From positions 11,475,118 to 11,539,117 of the forward strand of contig OZ234503.1 of NCBI GenBank assembly GCA_965153455.1: a DNA stretch of 64,000 nt. Direction: 5' to 3'. Position 1 is the stretch's first letter. Every line of letters starts with the position of its first letter. The DNA is from Sphagnum compactum (lineage: Eukaryota; Bryophyta; Sphagnopsida; Sphagnales). Position numbers and translations under genes: made by a program. This document shows, in pieces, positions 1 through 14,744 of the stretch. Under the pieces are notes generated by a model. It did no database searches. It saw only the letters and a program-made list of their open reading frames with translations, and was not told the DNA's origin.

Positions 1-3000
1 AAATTGTACTAATCCCACCACCTTCCTTCATCTCAAGCTCTTTGTCTTCTCACCCAGGCAAGGCATGCATGCCGCCCACCAGCATGCTCAGTCTCCCCCC
101 TCCCCCTCACCTTTTATATCTTATTGTACATTGTTCAAGTGCTATTTTTTTCTTTTTCTTTTATTTTGGTTGCAACAATGAATATCGTGTACATTGTCCA
201 GGTGTTGGTTTTTTTTTTTTTTTGGTTGCAACAATGAAAATTGTGTACATTATCCAATGTTGTGCTTTTTTTAATTTTGGGGTGCATATGTATATATATA
301 TGAAAGTTCAACTTTGGCAAAAGCATATGGGATAAAAGTGTGGTGATATTGGGAACATGTTGTGGAACACATTGGGGACAAATATATTGATAACAACCCA
401 AAAAAAATAAAATCTATTTGATACTAATAAAGTTATCTAATTTTTGTAATCTTAATGATGCTACCTGGGAAGTTAGTATATGATACTAATACTACTTCCT
501 TGCTACTCACTTCTCCTCTTACCCTCTCCACTCTCACACAAACAACAACAAAGAAGACATTGTTATTATTATAAGTTGCAGGGAGCCACACACACGCACA
601 AAAAAAAGAAGACCTATTTAACAGCCCTAAATTGTTGAATAAGCCCAATAGATAAATAAATAAATAAACTCCACTAGTATGTAGAGGGAAGAGAGTAGTA
701 GTCGTAGTAGTACAGCTTTAAATAAAAACAAAGTTGCATGTAATGCTAAGAAAATCCCACAAAAATTATTGCACGAGTGCCCAAAAGTTGAAGAATTCCA
801 TGAAGTGAGAGACAGCCCGCACCAAAAGTGGACTACAAACGACTAATTTAGTAGCAATTGCACAAACTCCCTATCCCGAGTGTCTGCCCCATCATCTCAC
901 TCAGCAACAAGAACTTCACTTTGTGTAAGGTAAGGGAGAGACTAGAGAACAATGGAAGCTTTTCCAAGTTGGTCCCACATCTTCTTGAGGAATGTTCACC
1001 AGGTGGTTTGTTACTGTGATCTAGCCCATGAAATAACCAGAGCCGCCAGTGGTTCTTTGATTTTTGAATGTTGTTTTCAAAGAACCAGAACCGGCAGTTC
1101 TTTGATTCTGGAACAGTTCAAGGACCAGAAATGTAAGGTTCATTAAAAAATTCAAAGAACCTCACAACACAGGGTTTTTGAGCTAATTTGAACTTACCAT
1201 AAGGGAGCAGAGCCATTACTAGATGATGAGCTTGTTGTTACAGAGAGTAAGTAGTAGTGCTTTGCACAAAACGCAACATATTGTAATCATGCTTGTTAAG
1301 TGTGTTTCCCTGTAAGACAATTGATCACCGTCACATACGAAGATTGTTTGTTCCTGCAACTTTTGTTGTGTTCTCGCACTCTCAATCAGTTCATTCTTTG
1401 ATGAAGATGAGGTATAATTAATATTATTATTCTACTACCAATGATGATATGTATGATTGCTTAAGGCTTTGGATTTCATAGTACCTAGTCAGAGAGATTC
1501 AGGAATTCTTAGACTTGATCAAACTGTCAAAGCCCAAATTTCTTACTTCAAATCTGTTGATGCCAAAACTTGGGGCACAAGTAGTACATAGTAGTGTTCC
1601 TTCTTCTTTTTTTGTGGCAAATTTTCAGCATTTTTGGCGACCCAAAAAAATTCCAGTGCAAACTCATACAAAAGGATTTTTGTGAAAAAGAATGCATCAA
1701 AGTAAGTGGCCAGATCTCAAGGAAATGATTTCTGAAATCGCCATATTTAGACAATAGGTTCCACCCAGCAGGTCACCAAAATATAGCAGGATTCTTAAAT
1801 TTTTCTACTTTTCTCTTTGACATATAGCCAAATTTGGCTAATTCCTCTTTTGGATGATTGTCACCAATTTGGCTTCATCACAAATTGAAAAAAAAAAACA
1901 CTGGGTATAAGTAGCTTGACTATTAATATTCTAATCTCCTTCGGAATTGGATGAAGATGTTGCATGAAAGACGATAATAGAGAAAATCATTGTTGTTCAT
2001 CTATTAACATACTTCTTTTTACACTTCTACCTGATGGGTATTTCTTGGGCTAACAATTTATCATAGTTTAGCCTACTATTATCACCTTCTTTTTATCTCA
2101 AGGGACCTTAGGCTGTTATGGCAAACCCTAGCATCAATGTAGTAACTAACTAACTTAGCCCTTACCTTATATCGTCCCCAATGATCATCCATTTCCCCCA
2201 TGTATCACTTTCTACCAAAGACATTCATTCAATCTAGCCATCACCTCGTGCTACCCCTAATTTCTACCTTATCGTAGACCTAGTTTGTAGTATTCCAAAC
2301 ATATCGTAATATTTTTTAACTAGGATTTTTTGGGGGAGTTGTAGGTTAAACCTAGGAGTAAGGAAAACCTAAAGATTGTTAGTGATGACGATGTTAGCAT
2401 AATCTAAAATTAAACTAGTTCCTATTTGTTAATTTTCAAAATTAGACTTTAGATAAAGTTCAATTAGACTGTGAAAATTAGCAAATGGGAATTACAAATT
2501 GGAGATGGGTATGGTTTGGAAAAGATGATCAATATTCAATGAAATTTTCCCATTCATAGTATTTGGTGTTTGAGCTTTAGTACTTTGATATGCCACCCAA
2601 AGGGTCCTTAGCCCACACCAAGTAGCCTTGATGGTTTGATTTATTTTAATTTCTGAAATGGGAAGTTACTCACTCAAATCCTCTAGCAAGTGAACAATCT
2701 CGAATCTTCCACCATTTAGCTAGAGCTTATTTCATTTCCACAAAAGGGGGGACTTGGGGTTCCAATTCTTATTGGTTCTTAATATTATTTTTCGGGTGTG
2801 GACTTCTTCTTCTTCTTCTTAGGCCAAAATTGCATGGAGTCCAATGTGTACACATGGAATGTGGCTATGAAAGGCGCAACCCAAACATCCTAGTATTCAA
2901 TATAACATTGTTGGAGCTTTGATGTCCAAGGGCCTTGGGATAAGGGGTCAATAAAACATCCTTTACAAATAGAAATGTCTTGAGGCATGCTTGACTAGGT

Positions 3001-5353
3001 AGTCTAGTCTCTAGTTGTTTTGAAAGATTGCTTGGCATCAAAGAAAGAAATAATCCCAAACTTCCTAGCTTCAACATTGCTTTGGGTTTAATTGTAGTGG
3101 AATAATAAGGACTTGCTAAGATTTTTATTTATTTATTGGGACACTCCTTTTAATGGTGTGCAACTCCTGGGATGGATGCAGGCTATTTTAATTTCTAAAC
3201 TTTAATTATGCCATTAGTTTAATGAAGATTCTAGAACTTGGGTTAATTCTTTGCACAAAACTTGGAACAAACGTTGGAAAGGAGGTACATTTGTTGTAGA
3301 ATGTTAAACCTTGTCTTTTTTTGAGTGTGTGAAGAACATTGCAAGACAAATCATTTGTCGATTGCAAATCTCATCTTGTCAAGAACTCTTGTGATATGTG
3401 GTATCATGTTGGTCTTTCATGCAATCACACGTTGAATCAAACTAAAAATCTTGAGCATGAATCATGCAAGTTTTACTTAAAGATGCAACTAAGTCTAAAT
3501 GTACTTGTGTCTTTGCTAACAAAGAACTAGTCAAACCAAAAATCTCCAATGTTTGCAAAGTAGATTTATTATCAACATCATGAGTGTAATGCCCTTGCCC
3601 AAAGGATTGTTTCTATTAGATCTTTCATGTCCATATAGATGCAAAAGGAAAAGCATTAAGTAGGCAGGCTTGAAAGAGATAGGTTATTAAATTATTTTAA
3701 TATGCATAACATGAAAACGAAAACACATATAAATGTGCCTTTTCATGTGCATATATATACATTGAGAGGGGAAAGGAGTTAAGTGATTAAGCTCAAAATA
3801 TGCAGGTATGAATGGCATAAACAAACACAAAAAAATACTATTATATAATTGGGATGCCCATGGTTCTCACGCATGTGACATTCATGAAAGGAAAATAAAC
3901 ATCATAATGCGCATGCATGATGATTCCAAATGCTTAATATGTTAATACCCAAATTATTATTTCTTTGACCAAATTGAAAGCAAATTAAGACTCCCACAAT
4001 TTGAAGTCATGGCATCAACAATCCCAAAAAACTTATTCATGTTCCCACATTGACTATATTAACACCATAGAACATAGTTGAAGCTTAAACCTCCATCTTG
4101 ACAACCTCACATTCAAGCATTTTTTGAACATAATTTTGCCCTTCTCTCCAAGCATTACTTAAGTGTGTTTTGGGTTTTCTTTCCACACACAAAGGTTAAA
4201 CATCAATGTATTCTCTTGGACACAAAGATCTAATGTCTCTCTAACCTTCTTTCCATGCATGATAATCTAACAACAACTTTTCAATTCTCCATGCATAAGC
4301 CTTTCATTGTGGCTACAAGCTTATCACCTTTGAAAAAGTGAAGTTGACTTAAGCAAAAAAACAAATCCCTTCCAAGTTTCTACAAGCTTCCATTTACAAC
4401 CTAACCAAAACCCCTAAACCCAAACATTTCCCCTTCCTAATTGGGATTTTGTTTTCTAGTGAAAACTCGACTAGCTAATTTTTGGAATCAAAAATTTGAA
4501 AAAAAGGAAAAAGACCCGATACTTCCCCAGCCAGAGTTAATCACAACCCACCAGGAGAGCATACAGGATGGATGTTATGTGGACAAGAAATAGTTTTTCA
4601 TTGTGTTCATGTTCGCTAGCTCACTACAATGGTTAGTTATGTACTTATCATCCATACGTATCTACCTACCTACTTAGTAGTCCCCAAATGCTTAACCAAC
4701 TTACCTACCTACATGATGATCACTTACACTTTCCTACCTACATTGTGATCACTTACCTTTCCTACCTAGTAGCCACCAAGTGCTTTACCAACTTACCTAC
4801 CTACATGGTGACCACTTACCTTTCCTACCATAGTGGGGTCTGTTATTTCATTATTTTTAGTTTTTTTATTTTAAAAATAATTATTTAATTATTTAATTAT
4901 AGATAATTAAATAAATAATTGTCAGTTATATATTGAAACTGGTTCAGTCAATTTTTTTTTCAGAGTGCAGCAGGTTATGAGATTAAAGAACCACCCTGCA
5001 AACCAGGGTAAGGATTTGGTGCCATTTCTGATACCCACATCACGACACAGGGTCTGACACACCCCCCTCAATATACCCTTCCAAACTTTCGACAAGTCAA
5101 ATGTCCAAACTCTGCAATAAGAAGTGGGTTAATTGCAATTACAATGATGTATGCATGGTGTCTTTTAATACAAGGTAAAAACCCAAAAAAAAAAAAAAAA
5201 TCTAAAAGAAAATTTAGTACTAAAAAATATATAAATAAATAAAATAAAACAAAATAAAACAAAATAAAACAAAAAAACAAAAAAAAACAAAAAATCTAAA
5301 AGAAATTTGAAGTAGTAGTAGCTAGCTAGAGCTCTAAATCACAAGTCTACTAG
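1..5353. other. AT-rich intergenic DNA downstream of the ABC transporter gene
   Basis: No reading frame here resembles a known protein, and the ORFs of up to about 110 codons are low-complexity or chance. The stretch holds homopolymer-rich DNA, a CTAC-type low-complexity patch near 4650-4830 and an A-rich patch at 5175-5300. The last few hundred bases before 5354 probably include the 3' UTR of the minus-strand transporter gene, but I see no clear poly(A) signal to fix its end. Confidence 0.6.
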
Positions 5354-5625
5354 CTAGCGCCTTTGGAAGTTGATAAATTTGATACAAATTGCAAAGACTA
5401 GACCAAAGAGAACCACGATTCCAACATGCCAAACGGCAACATAAGGTAAGAAGCTGTAGTGGAAGCCAAAGTGTTGGGCCAGATATTGCCGAATTTCGAT
5501 TGTAGTTCCATTCACAGTTATTTTTGATGACACATTCCCCAACTGCGAGGTGACCATACCATAGAGTGTCCATGCAATCGGGGAAAGCCAATAATACCAT
5601 TTCCAATAAACCGGCAAACTCTACA

Positions 5626-5662
<37 letters not shown>

Positions 5663-8600
5663 AATGTATCATGATATCTATTTTGTTTGCTAATTTAGAG
5701 ATTGTTCATGAATGACCCCAACTTCAAATTATTGGCAAAGTTTGTGATTAGAAACCCAAATGTTATAATCATGATTCTTCCTCATTCTTCCCACCACAAC
5801 TCATTTGTCTTGTATTAATTTGTCATACCTATAAAAATTTCTCGCCTTTTGTTTATCAAGTCAAAAACGAAAAGCAAAAAACAAGTTATCATTTGATGCT
5901 AGACAATGCAATTTCGTAACCCTTTTCAAAACAATAGAATCTCATTTTCTTTCAAATTCAAGGCAACCGATACTAAAGACCCTATTTAGTGTGATCAACC
6001 CATGAAGCTTTTTTAGCATCAAATAATTCAAAGACAATTTTTTTGAAGTGATCAGGCAACCCAAAAAGGAAAAAAAGCTTACTGGACGTGGAACCAAAAA
6101 GCCGGCGAATAGATTCCAAATTCCAAAGGCAGCTGATGATATAATTGCAGCAACTTGAGCATTTGGGGTAAGCGCAACCGTCAACATGCCCCAATACGTG
6201 AAGACTAAGAGTGTGAAATAGAGGAAGAAAAGGAAGAGGAAGAACTTGCCAGGTGTCCATTCAAATTGAACCATTGAATACACGAGAGTTCCAAATATTA
6301 ACGATTGTAGGAATACATAAGGCAATTCCACTGTCACCTGCAAAATTTCAATAAAAAACACACCAAATTGATTGCTTAAACCTCAAGTAAGTCTGTCATT
6401 AAGCTCTTTCAGCAATAGATTGATTGGAAAAAACACGAGTTTTAACAGCCCAATGTAAGTAAATTACAAGAGGAGAAATTGTGTTACATAATACCTGTGC
6501 AAAGGAATAAGGGAGTGTGGAGTACATTCCAGCTGCACGCTCTCTATAAAACACTGTTCTCTCAACTGCCACTACTGGTTGCACAGTGAGTGTATTACTC
6601 GCGCCAAGGAACAATGTAGAAGCATACAAAGCACCCATCACATTGAACACATCTTGTTGTGTTGATCTGCAATGATCCCAAAATGTCCATCAAACTAGTG
6701 AGTAAAAGCTACCACACAGAGGAGGGATTATTCAATGCAAAGATCAGACACCAATCACAAACATGACCAAACCATGAAACTCAATGAATAGTACGAAATT
6801 GTAAATTCAAGGGTTGTGAAAGTTATAATTGATTAAGCATTTCATTAGATGCAGCCTTGAGAGTATGTAGTAGTAGTAGTAGTAGTAGTACCTATGGTGG
6901 CCAAACCTCCAGCAAATAGTTCCAAACAAGAGTCCATAAAGAGTTGAGAGTATAAGACGGACAACATTGTAGTAAGGGTTACGCCAATACGATCTGTGTT
7001 GCTTCCATGAACATGCTAAGCATTGCTGCCAAAATGGTTGTGCATACTTGGTTGGGAATGCAATGTCTTGCACATCCAGTGCTGGTGAACTTAACTCCTT
7101 GATTAATGCCTCATTACGCCTGCAAAAAGAAAATCGTACAAACCACAGGGAATTGGAATTAATTCAATCGAAAATAGTTTTGTCACTTTCAATCCACCTA
7201 TCTTCTATTATTATTAGCACCTCTGTATATACATACAATCAACATAAAATTAAGCTCAAAGTAGATCCTCCCATATACAAAGACCTGTTTCAAAGGAGAC
7301 CCATTTCAAAGTGCAATTTGATGGGATTTTACTCACTGGTACAATGAGGACTTTTTATAATGCTCAACAAAGTTGACGCCAATCCTCTGCTCAGATGCTG
7401 GAGTGGTAATTTCCAACATCCATGTCGAAGGGTTAATCCCTTCCTTGATCTTCGGAACACCCTCCACTGCCTGGAAGTAGTCAATGAGCTTTTGCGAGTG
7501 ATGACCAAGAGGGCCAGCATACAATACTTGACCCCCACGTTGCATCAACAAAAGCTGCAACAAACAAACAAAAAATTCCAAGTCATGTTAACTTAATCCT
7601 CCCATAAAATATGTCAACCAAAAAATTCCACAAAGCAATGAATGTAAAAACAAAAGGTGAAATTGTTGAGAGTATAAATTTGATGTTTTGAGAAGCGGTT
7701 TGTGTACCTCATCAAATGCTTCAAAGATGTCGATACTTGGTTGATGGATTGTGCACACCACAGTCCTGCCTGTATCCACTGTATTTCGAACAGTACGCAT
7801 AACAATTGCAGCTGCGCGTGCATCTAGACCTGATGTGGGCTCATCCATGAATATGATGGAGGGATTGGCAACAAGTTCAACTGCAACCGTGAGCCGTTTC
7901 CTTTGTTCTGTTGATAAGCCTGTCACTCCTGGGAGACCCACAAGGGATAATCTTAAAGGTGTCAACTCCACCAATTCCATCACCTCCTCCACAAATGCCT
8001 GCAATTATTCAATTCCCCCAAGCACAACTCGGTTATAAGCTTCTCTGTAAATTGCCTCCCTCCTTGGAAATATTTCCAAATGTACCCATTTGAACAATCA
8101 ACAAAACACACAATTTCCAAATGTACCCATCTGAACATAATCAACAAAAACCCCACATACATTTCCCAAATGTACCCATCTAAACATAATCTTCAAAAGC
8201 CCCACATACAATTTCCAAATGTACCCATCTAAACATAATCTACAAAAACCCCCACATACAATTTCTGAATATACTGATAAGAACATAATCAACAAAAGCC
8301 CCACATACAATTTCCGAATGTACCATCTAAACATATATTAATCAACAAAAACCCACATGTACAATTCCCCAGAAGGAATGCAAGAATGTATTATAGTAAG
8401 CAAGCAAAGTATGTAGACATAGTTTTGATTACCCTTCGAACTTCCGTGTTGACATCTTTGGAAAGGCGCAACCATGCAGAGTAGAGTAGTGATTCATGGA
8501 CTGTAACATTTGGTGAGTGAATGTCAAACTGCTCACAATAGCCCGCAATGCGAGCAAATGTTTCTTGCTTTTTGGGATATCCAGAAATGTAGATTGAACC

Positions 8601-11600
8601 TTCAATGTAACCTCCTGTCTTCCTTCCTGCTAACACATCCATGAAAGTTGTCTTTCCAGCACCACTAACACCAACCAATGCAGTCAAGATCCCAGGACGG
8701 AATGCGCCATTTATGTCATTTAGTAATTGCAGCTTGTTTTCAGTTACCCCTTGCTCTTTCATCTCCTGCAAGCACAAAGTTTGCCAAGAAAATTTGGACT
8801 TAGATTTCTAAAAATGCTTGAAATAATAACTCTGTATTTCAATGTGAAGGAGCAATTTTTTTTTTGGGGTCTTATTGAATAGAAAGAGAGAGAGGGAGTG
8901 ACTTACAGCAGGCATGTCAATGAAGTAGTTGATGTGGTGGAAGGCAATGGTTAATGGCTGAAATGGTAAAAGCATTCCTCTTTTGGGTTGTACCCCTTTT
9001 GCTTCAGCAATTGCATCTGACACATCTGAATTTGCTCCTGTCGATGAAACACTGAAGCGCTGCAACACTGAGGAAAAACCTATATGCATTTTGCAAATTT
9101 CCAACATGCATGAGGAGCTTACTAGTTAGTATATATGGCCACACAAGTCATGAAGGCAAAAACTTCAAATATGGTCCACTTGTCACATGGGACATGGGGC
9201 ATGGATGATGAGAAATCTATCTTGATGTAACACATTTACATCTTTGACATTCATAGAGAAATGTACAAGTGTAGAAGAATCTTCTCAAGAGCTTGATGGG
9301 TCATACTCTTTCGTTCAATGGATTGTTGTGGAGATACATGGGGGTTGTTGTTAGTCTCTCTATGAGATCCATTTTGCACATCACCGCCTCCATCTTCAAT
9401 GGAGTTGTATTTCGTCTTTTCATCAAAAGCTTCTTGTGATATCACTGTACTGGGCTTGCCAAGAGCTGCAACCATCGAAAGAAAGGCATAGATCATGTAT
9501 ATGTAAACCCAAATAAATGTAATATAGATCTAGTTGTATCATATGCTTCTTATGGAGTATTTTTACTAATAAGAGTATAGGGATCCCTACAATGCTCTCA
9601 TTGTAATGGCCATTATATTATCAGGAAAATTTAATAATGTACAACTTGATCAAATCTCTCATTTATTAGTTGAAAATATCAAAATAAACTTGTTTAGAGT
9701 TTCATGGGGATAAATTTGCGTTCATGGAATGGAGATCCTCCACTTACGATCAAGGTAGCCCAAGAAAAAAGTGTACAGGACATTGAAAAGTATGGAATAT
9801 CCAAACAAAACTCCCACGCCAAGCCAATACCAATAACCTCTTTGGAAAACTCCACGTTCCTTCAAGAGTTCTCTTCCAAGAGTTAGGGCCGGAGGTCCAG
9901 TTCCATCAGGAGGCTACACATTTGAAACACACAACCACAAAATATTGCAATGGGTCATGTCTTTTAGTGTACATAATCACTTGCACAAGAATCCAATGAT
10001 GGGAGCAACTACTTGAGTAGCTAGTGGAAAAACAATGTTCAACCTTGAACATGAGAAATTATTTTATATGGTACCACTAACACACACACACACAAAACAA
10101 ATTGTCTGAAAGCTGTTCTCATCTTATGCTCTCTAACATGCAAAGGTCTTTTCAAGGTTTATGTAGGTAAGCTCATGGGTCAAGATGAGAGGACACATGA
10201 TGTTCACTTTGACACAACAAGAGTAGGAATTGAATGTGATGATCAATCCATGGGGACTTTAATGTTTTTAAACACATACCTTGTTCCAACGTGGAGCAAG
10301 AAACTCATTCACGGAAAGAGCATTTAGTGCGTAGGTGAATGGTGAAATCCAATAGCCCCAAATCCACCATCCACGAATGTTTGCTGTGATGTTATACATG
10401 GGACACAACACAAGGTGCAAGTGTTGTCAAATGAGATATCCACCCTCAACTTTCAATAGTTGCAAAATAGCTTTACCAATGTTCATAAAATTGTACCCAT
10501 TGGAAAACAAAACACAAGGCATCTTAAGCAGATGTGAAAATAAATAATTGGGAGGATAGATAATCAATCCCTTGGGATGGAAGGTAGTAACATATAGGCA
10601 AAGATTGTTACCTCTCGATACAATAAAGCCTCCCAATGACAAGGTAACCAATATTGAACAAGCTCCAAGGCTTTGAGTCAACACCATGATACGACCCACC
10701 GAAGAAACAAGGCGGAACAATCCCAATGATACTTGATGCATTGCAAAAAGCACAAGCCATTGCCGAAAGAAGCTACAAAAACAAAAAGAAAACAAAGGAA
10801 AAATTACATTATATGCACATGGACTTGGAGGTTGAAGCAAGAGATGCATGAAGAGAAAGGAAAAACTAATGACTACAAATGTGGAAATGAATTGAAATGT
10901 ATTTCTTACCGGCTTGCTTCCGGAGCGAAACCAATTGTCCAATATGTGAATATCACCCAAGTAAAGGTTTCATAGACAGACAAAGGTAACCGCAAGAAGT
11001 AAGCAGGAAGCACAAATGCCCATGGTGGATATAGGAACATGTCTCGTTGCTTGTAAAAAACTGGCAAGCGTGCAACGGTCAATGCCATATCCGTGAACCC
11101 ATTGAATAAGACATTTAGAACAGCGAAAAACATGGCACCCAAGTAGAGGATCCCATCATTCACAGTATTTGGGTGTAAAGTTGTCCGGAAAAATACTGAC
11201 ATGGTGATCAAAGCCACAATTGAAATCTGCCCCAAAAAACATTGATCAACAAAAGTTTTGTGACTTAATGAAAGTTGCACTAAAATCACTATTTGTCTCA
11301 ATTGAAGGAATTACACAACAAGCACGTGAGTTGTGTCTATTGATGGGATGCAAAATTTAGGAACCTAAAATACATGAGAATTTGGGTTAGTGCGCAAGTG
11401 GAAGGAGATTTACATAGAACATCAAAATTATCTAGGAGCTTGAAACACAAGAGAATTTGGGGTAGTGTGTATTAAGTGCCAGACCTGGACAGTCTTGAAG
11501 ATGTAAACAAATCTGTTGCGATTCATGAGCAACTTTTCCCTTGCAAAACTGGCTTTAAAAATCTCCCAGTTTGTGAGCGCATATTTCTTAGTCACAAGTG

Positions 11601-14600
11601 CAGCTGGATGGCTTTTTGTTCTGTCAAAAGGAGTGGCAAGCTCTTCTGCTAGCCGCTCCCCAAAGTGAAACTTTTTGAAACCTTCTGCAAAAGCCTGAAC
11701 TGGAACATATTTATAAGGAATGCTCTTGTCATACCAATATTGTCCCTGGTCCTTCCTTGAGGTCACCTGTGGAGATCAAAGTCAAAACTGAAAACTAATT
11801 AAATCCTCTTGAATCCCACTCACTTTGAACACAATATCCAATGGTTTTCAAGCCAAACTGTGATTTCATGAGCTGAAAGTGCATTGAGGATGGAGAATGG
11901 AGAATTTTTTTGGTGTGACAACAATAGAAATCTATGTGCCAGGTGTTTTGATGATGGGCATTAATTTAAGGAGATGAGATTTGTACTACCTACCTCTTGT
12001 AAGAAGTCTGCAATCCCTTTTCTTGGTGGACACTTGAAACCCATTGTCTCAAAGAAATCAACTACCAAATCACATGGACCTTGATAAACAATTTGGCCTT
12101 CTGAGAGCAGTATGAGATCATCAAAGAGTGCATAGGTCTCGGGTGCTGGTTGGAGAAGGGAAACAAGCATAGTTCCATCCAAAACATGTACTGATTGGCG
12201 CAAACACTTCACAATTTGGTAAGTGGTAGAGCTGTCAAGCCCAGAGGAGATCTCATCCATGAAAAGAGCTTTTGCAGGTCCCACAAGCATTTCACCTGCA
12301 TTGATTGACACAACCCCCAAAAAAACAAGAAAAACCGCATGTTGACAACAGCATGTTTCAAAGAGTCATGACAATTTACGAAACTGCATTTCAAACTAAT
12401 TAGCATCATGTCCAATTCCATACTCATTGTAACAATTGAACCCAACCAATGAATCGTCTTTGTTGCCAAATTTTCATTAAGAATTAAATAATGGCAAATG
12501 CTTTGAATTTGTTTCAAGATTTTAGCACACTGCAAGTAAAATTGAGGCTTAGGCTCTGACCAGTGTTGAGACGCTTTTTTTGACCCCCTGAGATGCCACG
12601 CTTCATTTCATTTCCCACCAATGTATCAGCGCATATCTCCAAACCCAAAATCTGCAACCACCCAACAAAGCATACGAGCTACTAATTAGGCAAAAAACTT
12701 ATCAAACATGTGGTTTGCTCAACACCCATCACTTTGATTATGTTAACCCTTGACCAAAGATTAGCTCAAAAACACACTATTTCCCATCACTCACCCCCCA
12801 CTTCAATTCTATTAACACCTTGACCAAAGCATAGCTCAAAACAAATTTACACATCAGTATTTCCCATCAATAATATCTTCAGGTCCTTGACAGGATAGTT
12901 GCAAGACCTTGAGTACATAGTCTGTCATGAGACTTGTCCCTTCGCCTGGAAATGCAGTGGCCTGGACACACACATGCACATGAACAACATCAGTTACATG
13001 ACCTGCGTGCATGGATAAATACTAAAAGAAAAGGAAGGCTGCAATTATATAAGGGCAATCAATCCATTGTGAATGAGGATTGTCAAAGAGATGCACAAGT
13101 GAGAATTGGTGCTATTGGGTGAAAGAATTTAACCTCAAAAATGACACACAATTGCAAATCAGTGGTAATGGATGAAAGAATCAGCCTCAAAGATGACACG
13201 ATCAATGACAAAATGGATGGAAATTAAGCTTGCAGAGAGCCACTAAACGTGAGCAATTTGTGATCTGCAATATTGACATGTATGTTCGATTAAGCACATC
13301 AAGCATATCATGCTAGATATGTGTGTGTGTACCATGGAGAAGACCAAAGAAAAATTTTATGGCATTGTTGATCCCTCACCTTCATGAACATGTCAATTTC
13401 TGGGTCGGGCTTAATTCCTGCCTCCTTCTCCCTTCTTGAAAGCTCCATCAACATTTCTAGAGCATGAAGCACCCACCACCCATGGCAGATCTCAAATAAA
13501 TATCACTCAAATTTCATCTGGCAACTTCTTGATGCTGAGACTTTGATTTCATCTTAATTGTGAAATCAAATTGCAAAATCATTCACAGATTTACACACAT
13601 TACCCACATACATAATATTATGATTTGAAGAAGCTAGTAGAAGTGGGGAAAACATTGGAAAAGGGATGTCAAACTACACTCACCAAATCTAGAGCCGACA
13701 CCTTGACAACGACCAGAGAAATCAAGCGTCTCTCTAACAGTCATTTCTGCTGTTTGAATGTCACGTTGACTAATGTACGCACTTGTTCTCTGAGGAATAA
13801 ACTCATGGAATTCATGTCCGTTGTATGTAACCTTGCCTGTAGCCTGCAAAACTTTATGAAATAACATCATGAATGGGCACAGAAAGAAACCCACATAGAA
13901 AAATAGGAAAATGTGCACAATATAGAAAAATAGAAACTATGTGAGTTCAATTGAGAAATTCCAAGCAGCAAATACTAATATGTGGGAAGCTAGTACTATG
14001 GCACCTCCAAGGCTTGATCCAATTTGCCTGCCAGAGCTAACAACAGAGTTGTTTTCCCTGCACCAGGTGGCCCCAGAAGTAGTGTCATTCTGCCCCCCCC
14101 CAAAAAAAAACCAGCACAAGAAATGCAAGAGCAAAATGTCAGCAAGTTGTGTTACATGTGAAAGAAGTGGTAACACATAAGACAAGACTAGATTAGAATC
14201 TAGAACTCACTTCAAAGAAACAAAGAGTGCAATAGTGCAATGGAAGTTTTAATGAGTGAAATTGAATTCATTGATTGATGGGTTGTTGGCAAGGGTTTTG
14301 CTTGTTGTTGGTAGTAACAACTAACAACACTTGGTGAACATTCTTCAAAATTCGTTCAGAGTAACATTTCATGGTTCCCAAAAGAAACAAACCCTAGATT
14401 ATTAGGTTGAGAGTACCAACTAACAACAACACTTGGTGAACATTTCTCAAAATGTGCAACCAAATGAAAACTACCCATAATTTTATTTCATTGTTTTTGT
14501 AGTATCCGTCTCATTCTTTCAGGCTAGAGACTTTCAGGCTAAAGATCGAGGGCTAGTAAGTCAATTTTGCAAAAACCTATGTGTAGATCGAAGTAAACAA

Positions 14601-14707
14601 ACCTGTTGGGTTTGATGATGCCACTGATGTCATTCAGGATGTTCAAGGTTGTTTTGTTGGTTGGTAACAGATGCAGTGCACCGAGTGCTGCCTGCATACA
14701 TACATGC

Positions 14708-14744
<37 letters not shown>

